A stretch of 64,000 nucleotides of DNA from Archivesica marissinica (taxonomy: Eukaryota; Mollusca; Bivalvia; Venerida; Vesicomyidae): NCBI GenBank assembly GCA_014843695.1, contig CM026387.1, forward strand, positions 75,636,663-75,700,662. Direction: 5' to 3'. Below the pieces are notes generated by a model. That model did no database searches. It saw only the letters and a program-made list of their open reading frames with translations, and was not told the DNA's origin. Every line of letters begins with the position of its first letter. The stretch's first letter is position 1. Made by a program: the position numbers and the translations under genes. Below, one piece after another: positions 56,271 to 64,000 of the stretch.

Positions 56271-59200
56271 GTAAGCTGATATATGTACGTGTACGTGTAT
56301 ATAGTTGCATAATTAGGTGTTGTAAAAGCGTATTTACATATACACATTGCATATATATTACAACCGTCTCCGTGGCCTAATGGTTAAGGCGTCCGCATGC
56401 GGAGCGGGAGGTCGAAGGTTCGAATCTCGTTATGGGTTCGTTCTGATATGGCCGGTTGGTGAACCGCCAGGTAGTTAAATAATGGTTACCGATTAACAGC
56501 CTGTCGCCTGGCATACATGTATAGAATTCGGGAAGTACTGATGTTCATAAATGAGGTGTCTCATAAGTCAGAAATGGCTGGCTCTTTAAATAGGGGTGAC
56601 ACTAAAATAAACAAACACTTTTATATTAAATATTTATATGTATTATTTATATATTTATAATGCGTGTGTATGCATGTAATTAATAGTGTGTTGTGTGCAT
56701 TGGCACGTCGTAACGACACGAATAGGACATAACACAACTAAGAGGGCCAGTCACACAGGGAACATCTGTGTGGAATTATTGCAACATCGGGATAGCTTAG
56801 AGGGTGATATTGTTCGAAGTAGTAGTTGACGGACGGGCGGACAACGGACCTTGGGTAATCCGAAAATAGCCAGGCTTTGAACTTTCCCCAATACGTTAAC
56901 ATCGACTAGCAATACCAAACTTGACCTACCGCGCTATCACAACTTGACCACCTTACCTACTGCGTTATCACAACCGGACCACCTTACCTACTGCGCTATC
57001 ACAACTTGACCACCTTACCTACTGCGCTTTCACAACTTGACCACCTTACCTACTGCGCTATCACAACTTGACCACCTTACCTACTGCGCTTTCACAACTT
57101 GACCACCTTACCTAGTGCGCTATCACAACTTGACCATCTAACCTACTGCACTATCACAACTTGACCACCTTACCTACTGCACTATCACAACTTGACCACC
57201 TTACCTACTGCGCTTTCACAACTTGACCACCTTACCTACTGCGCTATCACAACTTGACCACCTTGCATACTGCGCTATCACAACTTGACCACCTTACCTA
57301 CTGCGCGATCTCAACTTGACCACCTTACCTACTGCGCTATCACAACTTGACCACCTTACCTACTGCGCTATCACAACTTGACCATCTTACCTACTGCGCT
57401 GTCACAACTTGACCACCTTACCTAGTGCGCTATCACACCTTGACCATCTTACCTACTGTGCTATCATAACTTGACCACCTTACCTACTGCGCTATCACAA
57501 CTTGACCACCTACCTACCGCGCTATCACAACTTGACCACCTTACCTACTGCGCTATCACAACGTGACCACCTTACCTACTGCGTTATCACAACCTGACCA
57601 CCTTACCTACTGCGCTATCACAACTTGACCACCTTACCTAGTGCGCTATCACACCTTGACCATCTTACCTAGTGCGCTATCACACCTTGACCACCTTACC
57701 TACTGCGCTATCACAACTTGACCACCTTACCTACTGCGCTATCACAACTTGACCATCTACCTACTGCGCTATCACAACTTGACCACCTACATACTGCGCT
57801 ATCACAACTTGACCACCTTACATACTGCGCTATCACAACTTGACCACCTTACCTACTGCGCTATCACAACTTGACCACCTTACTACTGCGCTATCACAAC
57901 TTGACCACCTTACATACTGCGCTATCACAACTTGACCACCTTACATACTGCGCTATCACAACTTGACCACCTTACCTACTGCGCTATCACAACTTGACAC
58001 CACCTTACCTACTGCGCTATCACAACTTGACCACCTTACCTACTGCGCTATCACAACTTGACCACCTTACCTACTGCGCTATCACAACTTGACCACCTTA
58101 CCTACTGCGCTATCACAACTTGACCACCTTACATACTGCGCTATCACAACTTGACCACCTTACATACTGCGCTATCACAACTTGACCACCTTACAATGAT
58201 ATTGATAATGACAACGACAACAACACTGATCAGGAATTGGCATAGTAGAGTAGAAAAGGGGAATGAGACAATTAATGACAATACATCTATATAACAATGT
58301 GCAGATATGACTTATAGGGGTATCTTCAATATATGTATTAAATCAGTTTAAAGACAGCCATTCACAGACTCTAGTAAATATAGCAATGACAATGTACAAC
58401 TGTGCTAAAGACTGTACACAGTATCATCTGAAGTAATAATAGTAGAAATATGTGCTAAAGACTGTACACAGTATCATCTGAAGTAATAATAGTAGAAATA
58501 TGTGCTAAAGACTGTACACAGTATCATCTGAAGTAATAATAGTAGAAATATGTGCTAAAGACTGTACACAGTATCATCTGAAGTAATAATAGTAGAAATA
58601 TGTGCTAAAGACTGTACACAGTATCATCTGAAGTAATAATAGTAGAAATATGTGCTAAAGACTGTACACACTATCATCTGAAGTAATAATAGTAGAAATA
58701 TGTGCTAAAGACTGTACACAGTATCATCTGAAGTAATAATAGTAGAAATATGTGCTAAAGACTGTACACAGTATCATCTGAAGTAATAATAGTAGAAATA
58801 TGTGCTAAAGACTGTACACAGTATCATCTGAAGTAATAATAGTAGAAATATGTGCTAAAGACTGTTCACGGTATCATCTGAAGTAATAATAGTAGAAATA
58901 TGTGCTAAAGACTGTACACAGTATCATCTGAAGTAATAATAGTAGAAGTATGTGCTAAAGACTGTTCACGGTATCATCTGAAGTAATAATAGTAGAAATA
59001 TGTGCTAAAGACTGTACACAGTATCATCTGAAGTAATAATAGTAGAAATATGTGATTAGTTTGTATTGTTATTGTTCCACCATAAGTATATAATTTTGAA
59101 CTTTTGGATATTTGGAGCATTTTCGAACTGAGTGAGGAAATGAATTCCAAATATGCTAGAGGTCATAGAAAACGCACACCTAAATTATATGATTATTACA

Positions 59201-62200
59201 TGAAAACGAAATACCGGAAGGATTCCATCAATGATATATCTTTATTACACACACTGAACAACTAAAAATATTCCAAAATGTTTAAAACTATGTATTTATA
59301 TAGTTATTGTTTTTCATGTAAAAACACACTTATCCGAAGTGTGCGCTTTCTATGTCCTCTACTAGTATAGATGATCCGGAAAATGCAAATGTATTGCGAA
59401 ATACTGCACAGTTTGGTAATGGTGTGTATAACTGATAGTCTGAGGTATAAACCATGTTTCGAACTCAAATTATATTGAATTTACACGACAAATGAATTTG
59501 TTTTAGGTACTGTCTGTTAGACAGACATGCGACTTTAGGACCACTGGTCAATGGGAAATTGTTACAACAGACAAATCATCCGGGAAGAAGGAAACGCAGA
59601 TATTTGATAGTGTTCTTGTTTGTACTGGACACCATGCGGAGAAGAACATACCTACATTCCCAGGATTAGAGAAGTTCAAGGGCAAGGTCATACATACCCA
59701 CGACTACAAGGATTTCCATGGTTACGAGGATAAGAGGGTTCTGATTATTGGGATTGGGAATTCTGGCGGTGACGTGGCTACGGAACTCAGCAGGATATCT
59801 TCACAGGTAAGTATTTAAGCTGCACACCACGGATGGTAAATAGAGTATTGTAGGTTTTCCATCATTTCAATATAGAGTAGTGAAGGTTTTCCATCATTTC
59901 CGTATAGAGTAGTGTAGGTTTTCCATCATTTCAGTATAGAGTAGTGCAGGTTTTCCATCATTTCAGTATAGAGTAGTGTAGGTTTTCCATCATTTCAGTA
60001 TAGAGTAGTGTAGGTTTTCCATCATTTCAGTATAGAGTAGTGTAGGTTTTCCATCATTTCAGTATAGAGTAGTGTAGGTTTTCCATCATTTCCGTATAGA
60101 GTAGTGCAGGTTTTCCATCATTTCAGTATAGAGTAGTGTAGGTTTTCCATCATTTCAGTATAGAGTAGTGTAGGTTTTCCATCATTTCAGTATAGAGTAG
60201 TGTAGGTTTTCCATCATTTCAGTATAGAGTAGTGTAGGTTTTCCATCATTTCAGTATAGAGTAGTGTAGGTTTTCCATCATTTCCGTATAGAGCAGTGCA
60301 GATTTTCTATAATTTCATTCTAGAATAGGTGTAGTTTTTCCATCATATATGGGTAGGTTTCCATAATTTCTGTCAATAATGTAGGGATATGTTTTCTTCA
60401 TATCAGTCTAGATTAGGGATTGATCGACAGGGGGACCTCACATAGGTGTGATATTATCTCTGAGCTGTTTATTTATACAAGTTTATTAATTAACCCTGAT
60501 CATGTATATTATAACGTGTACATGTGACTTGTCATGCGAGGAGTGGAGGTGACATATATACTTGATATCTCTGAACTATGTTTACAATATATATACAAGT
60601 ATTATTCAACTAAATGATCATGTATAGATAATGAATGTGTATGTAACTTGAATAATATATGCTTAAAGCGACACTACATCAGTGAAAACGCAAATTTCTA
60701 TAGAATGTATTCTCCTATTATATGGTATAATTTTTTCCAAATATTTGCCTCAAATACTGAGTATTTCAACTAATAAACAAACGTCGTATACGCGGTTTGT
60801 TGACATATCAAAATAATGTAAACATCCATGCGTAATACAACTAGTGTATCCTGAATAACACGATTTATGGTACAGATTTACCTTTATATCTCATTTTGTG
60901 CCTATTTATTTGTAGACTATTCTTAGTTAAAGCGACACTACATCGATGAAAACGCAAATGTCTGCAGAATGTAATTTCCTATTATATGGTATAATTGTTT
61001 TCCAATTATTTGCCTCAAAAACTGAGTATTTCAACAAATAAACAAACGTCGTATACGCGGTTTGTTCACATTACAAAATAATGTAAATAGGGTCGACATT
61101 CATGGGTAATACAACGCGTTTATCCTGAATAACACGAGGTATGGTACATATTTACCGTGATATCTCACATGTGTGCCTATGCAAATTTCTTTGTAGACTA
61201 ATCTTAGTTAAATTATCTCTATATACGAACGTATCGCGTGTTTAGTATTGACGCCAATGACAAACACACGTCAAGTCAGGAGCGTGGATGTCCGTTATAT
61301 GAAATCCAACTTTCAATTTTGAAAGTTTGTATACCACAAAAACACTGTTTATTGATTCAATGTTAGTGTTCGAATGTATTCAGAAGAATTCGTAGTAGCA
61401 ATGCATTTATACGTGAACACATGCTTTTTATGTCCTGTTTGGGATAGAATGCCGCTTTAAACCAACTTGTATAATGCCAGTAGTGGACACGTGCTTTGAT
61501 AACTCTGAAATGTTTTATATTTTAAACACGTGTACGAAGAATACCTGTCTTGCGGTGGACATGTATTGGTGTATTAGTGTTGTATCACCGGTACCCCGTC
61601 AATTCATGATGCTTGACTGTGTCCCTGCATGATGGCCGTAATATGCGACTTTCGTGCGGGCCATTTTCTCAAGTGATTCTAGTATGACACTTTTAGGCCT
61701 CACGTTTTTAATGATCAAACGACATGTAGAGTGGTATTATAGTTTATTCCTGTATCATTCAGTGTTATATGCTTCACTGTCATGCCTTGCCAATCTAAGT
61801 GAATATATGCATGTGATTATGCATATGTCCGAATTATGTTCATGCTATGTTTTTCCAAGGATTTGTCCAATCTGTCTATAGTAGGGTCATGAACCCCCCC
61901 CCCACACACACACACAAATACTTACTTTACCAAATAGTTGGCCAAGAGAGGCACGTAGGAACAGTACTACATTATACTGCTCGCCCAATAGTGTACTATA
62001 GTAAATGTCCGCATGGGAGAGGCAAGGTGAAAAGGTAAACTCAATTTGTGATAGAACGCTATTTCAGTTTTATGCAATTTTTATAAGATTCGAATGCTAC
62101 CAAGAAGGTTGTCCGATTAGCGCAGTCACCAATGCAACCTGGGTTCGATCCTCGGACCGGGAAGTATGTGAGATGGTACGGTGGTCGGCAGATCGGACAT

Positions 62201-63274
62201 GTGGATTTTCTCCGGGTACTCCGGTTTCCTCCCACACGAATGACCACATATACGCTTTCATCCGCGCCAACGAGAGTGATTAATATAAGTTGGTAAAACT
62301 TGCTTCGCAATCGTTGTAAAATAAATAAACTTTAAATTAAATTACTACCAAGACATAGTTAGCCATTAAACAAATGCTTATTACTCTTGGAGCGCTGTTC
62401 AGTAAATTCAACCGAATTCTTCGAAGGATCTAAGAATACCATGGCTGTCCGATTAGCGCAGTGCACTAGTGGTTATCACGCTCGCTTCTCACCAATACAA
62501 CCCGGGTTCGATCCTCGAACATGGAAGTATGTGAGATGGTACGGTGGTCGGCAGATCAGACATGTGGGTTTTCTCCGGGTACTAAATTGTTACGCTTGTT
62601 TCGCAATCGGTGTAAAGTAAATAAGTTACAATAACTACTACCAATGAATATATAAATACAGTGTGCTTATACGGAAATACTGAACCAAATGTGTTCTACA
62701 TCGCATGTTTTATACATTGCAGGTGTATTTAAGTACACGTTCTGGAACCTGGATTTATAATCGCATAGCCGACAATGGAAACCCTATAGACATGGTTTCC
62801 TTAAGCCGTGTGAAATTGGCTATTATTACGAGGTGCCCTGCTCTGGTTAATTATGTGACCAAAAGAAAACTAAACGCTAAGTTCGATCACGAGAAATACA
62901 GCCTGTTACCAAAACATAACCCACATTCGGCCCACCCTACCATCAACGACGAGCTACCCAATCGTATAATTACAGGGGGTGTGATTATCAAGGCAAACGT
63001 TGTCGAGTTTACCGAGACGGGCGCCATCTTTGAAGACGGTACAAAAGTTGATGATGTGGATGCTGTCGTACTAGCAACAGGGTTTATATTTGGTTTTCCT
63101 TTCCTCGGAAACGATGTAACAGAAGTACAAGGGAACAGAGTGAAACTCTTTAAAAATATGTTCCCGCCCGATTTGGAAAAGCACACCCTGGCAATTATAG
63201 GGTGTTTCCAACCAATAGGTGCTATAATGCCCATATGTGAGCTGCAGTGTCGTCTGGCTACACGTGTATTCAAA
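55938..63274 (+). CDS. Flavin-containing monooxygenase, first three exons (395 codons, 3'-incomplete)
   Basis: Exons 55938-56270, 59507-59806 and 62723-63274 are all in phase 0 with GT..AG borders (gtaagc/ttag; gtaagt/gcag; gtaagt). FMOs oxygenate nucleophilic N and S atoms using FAD, NADPH and O2. Visible motifs: FAD-binding GAGASG (residues 10-15), IGGLWHYTGD, the FMO signature FKGKVIHTHDY (168-178, FxGxxxHxxxY), NADPH-binding GIGNSGGD (193-200), and ATGF (329-332) before FGFPFL. FMOs are usually about 530 residues, so roughly 130 C-terminal residues, including any membrane anchor, should lie past the window edge; I found no further exon before 64000. Introns of 3.2 and 2.9 kb are mostly repeats. 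Which FMO paralogue this is cannot be decided. Confidence 0.9.
56365..56437 (+). repeat. tRNA-like head of a SINE or tRNA relic (FMO intron 1)
   Basis: A-box-like TGGCCTAATGG and B box GGTTCGAATC flank a well-paired anticodon arm (TCCGC/GCGGG) with loop ATGCGGA, which would read GCG (Arg-like). The T arm does not pair, so it is not called a functional tRNA. Confidence 0.5.
56438..56916. other. Intron 1 sequence without recognised features
   Basis: Possibly the body of the preceding tRNA-like repeat; no exon seen. Confidence 0.35.
56917..58194. repeat. 31-bp minisatellite, about 41 copies (FMO intron 1)
   Basis: Unit ACCTTACCTACTGCGCTATC plus ACAACTTGACC, with scattered substitutions and occasional one-base losses. 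Confidence 0.93.
58401..59053. repeat. 50-bp minisatellite, 13 copies (FMO intron 1)
   Basis: Very homogeneous unit: TGTGCTAAAGACTGTACACA, GTATCATCTGAAGTAATAAT, AGTAGAAATA. Two copies share the same ACTGTTCACGG variant, showing internal duplication. Confidence 0.95.
59054..59506. other. End of FMO intron 1
   Basis: Unique AT-rich sequence leading to the acceptor ttttag at 59506. Confidence 0.4.
59507..59806 (+). CDS. FMO exon 2 (FMO signature and NADPH-binding)
   Basis: 100 codons flanked by ttttag and gtaagt. It has no ATG-led frame of its own, but it carries FKGKVIHTHDY and GIGNSGGD and joins exons 1 and 3 without a gap in the family pattern. Confidence 0.9.
59841..60310. repeat. 32-bp minisatellite, about 14 copies (FMO intron 2)
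   Basis: Unit TAGAGTAGTGTAGGTTTTCC plus ATCATTTCAGTA, starting about 35 bp after the exon 2 donor and decaying gradually after 60300. Confidence 0.92.
60311..60662. other. FMO intron 2 sequence without recognised features
   Basis: Decayed 32-bp units fade into unique sequence; no exon seen. Confidence 0.35.
60663..60926. mobile_element. MITE TTAAAGCGACA, partial copy 2
   Basis: Left terminus and interior match 21093-21488, but the right terminus is missing; the next copy starts immediately. Confidence 0.75.
60927..61460. mobile_element. MITE TTAAAGCGACA, copy 3 with an internal insertion
   Basis: Left end TTAAAGCGACACTACATC at 60927 and right end GCCGCTTTAA at 61460. About 110 bp extra (near 61205-61310) is absent from copy 1. 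Confidence 0.75.
61461..62109. other. FMO intron 2 sequence with a C/CA simple repeat
   Basis: A poly-C run followed by (CA)n lies at 61891-61916. Nothing else recognised. Confidence 0.45.
62110..62334 (+). repeat. SINE family B with shortened head
   Basis: GTCCGATTAGCGCAGTCACC joins the A box directly to the post-anticodon part (deletion), followed by a complete body and tail. Confidence 0.82.
62443..62625 (+). repeat. SINE family B with altered head and deleted middle
   Basis: Head GTCCGATTAGCGCAGTGCAC followed by AGTGGTTATCACGCTCGC; the B box is present; the section from TCCGGTTTCC to the tail is deleted. Confidence 0.8.
62723..63274 (+). CDS. FMO exon 3 (central domain with ATGF)
   Basis: 184 codons starting VYLSTRSGTW after cattgcag, ending at gtaagt (63275). 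Contains FTETGAIFEDG, VVLATGFIFGFPFL and QPIGAIMPICELQ. Confidence 0.9.
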
Positions 63275-63378
63275 GTAAGTGTTATATCGTTCTTGTTTAT
63301 TGTGTATGGATTTGACATAGCACGGACAGCTTAGTTCACATAGCGAATATCCAGCTATTAATGCAATGGTGGAGGAAG

Positions 63379-63712
63379 ACCGCGGATGCCCCTCCGAGCA
63401 GTATGTCAGACACGGAAAGGGCACTATTAGAACCACAGATCTACCGCGGATGCCACTCCGAGCAGTATGTCAGACACGGAATGGGCACTATTAGAACCAC
63501 AGATCTACCGCGGATGCCACTCCGAGCAGTATGTCAGACACGGAAAGGGCACTATTAGAACCACAGATATACCGCGGATGCCACTCCGACCAGTATGTCA
63601 GACACGGAAAGGGCACACTATTAGAACCACAGATATACCGCGGATGCCACTCCGAGCAGTATGTCAGACACGGAAAGGGCACACTATTAGAACCACAGAT
63701 CTACCGCAAGTC
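63379..63712. repeat. 64-66-bp tandem repeat, about five copies
   Basis: Unit with CGCGGATGCCACTCCGAGCA, GTATGTCAGACACGGAAAGG and GCACTATTAGAACCACAGAT. Related single-copy relics lie at 29345 and 31141. Confidence 0.9.
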
Positions 63713-63827
63713 AGCTCTAACTTCGACACACCATATTAGTTACGGCCCTCCCCAAAAGACTGGATTGTAACTAACAAAGTGGCTGAATACCAGAGCTGTG
63801 CAAATACTTTACTAAATTATATGATTA

Positions 63828-63925
63828 CTAATAAAAATGGGGAAATGGAGAAGAGAATAAGTAAATGTATATAATTATAAATTTACATTTACTTATTCTC
63901 TTCTCCATTTCCCCATTTTTATTAG
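63828..63925. repeat. Perfect 42-bp inverted repeat with 14-bp loop
   Basis: The arms 63828-63869 and 63884-63925 are exact reverse complements, beginning CTAATAAAAATGGGGAAATG. The right arm runs straight into a GA microsatellite. Confidence 0.95.
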
Positions 63926-64000
63926 AGAGAGAAGAGAGAGAGAGAGATAAAGGGAGAGGAGATGAGAGGGAGAGCAGAGAAGAGGGAGAAGAGGGAGAGA
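63926..64000. repeat. GA-rich microsatellite to the window end
   Basis: Irregular GA/GGA purine run continuing past the window. Confidence 0.9.

Noticed and set aside
56365..56437. Functional tRNA-Arg gene
   Set aside because: The A and B boxes and anticodon arm are present, but the T arm does not pair and the acceptor is poor.

Overview
The window is animal nuclear DNA, most likely from a bivalve mollusc. This rests on AT-rich intron-containing genes, several tRNA-derived SINE families, Ty3/gypsy-type retroelements, TTAA-ended MITEs, a TNF-ligand-like gene, a flavin-containing monooxygenase (FMO) gene and exceptionally many long minisatellites. The species cannot be fixed from sequence alone. 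A fixed-size 1000-N gap (33001-34000) marks it as a draft scaffold.

Layout. 1-20835 is a 43-bp satellite of about 17.4 kb. It starts inside a truncated SINE and is split by a 3.1-kb DNA transposon (15217-18354) carrying one intact 741-aa transposase-like gene on the minus strand. 20836-26300 holds a MITE, a full-length tRNA-Thr-like SINE and a 30-bp minisatellite. 26612-30259 is a three-exon TNF-superfamily ligand gene whose introns contain a 28-bp minisatellite and several SINEs. 30300-37107 is repeats: SINEs, a 54-bp array, the N gap, a 33-bp array and tRNA-like relics. 37109-45430 holds two different broken Ty3/gypsy-type retroelements joined tail to tail, followed by a hAT C-terminal fragment. 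46139-53338 is a 7.2-kb element with 66-bp terminal inverted repeats. It carries a decayed Ig-like/protein-kinase gene (plus strand) and a decayed DDE-integrase gene (minus strand), each starting just inside one terminus. 54985-55571 is a Tc1/mariner-like fragment. 55938-63274 holds the first three exons (395 codons) of an FMO whose C-terminal exons lie beyond the window; its introns are filled with minisatellites, MITEs and SINEs.

Only the TNF-like and FMO genes look like host genes; their exon joins keep frame and have GT..AG borders. The other coding material belongs to mobile elements. Two parts look least described: the kinase-plus-integrase inverted-repeat element, and the transposon with an unclassified transposase inserted in the satellite, for which a paralogous empty site survives nearby. 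All family assignments are from motif reading, without database searches.
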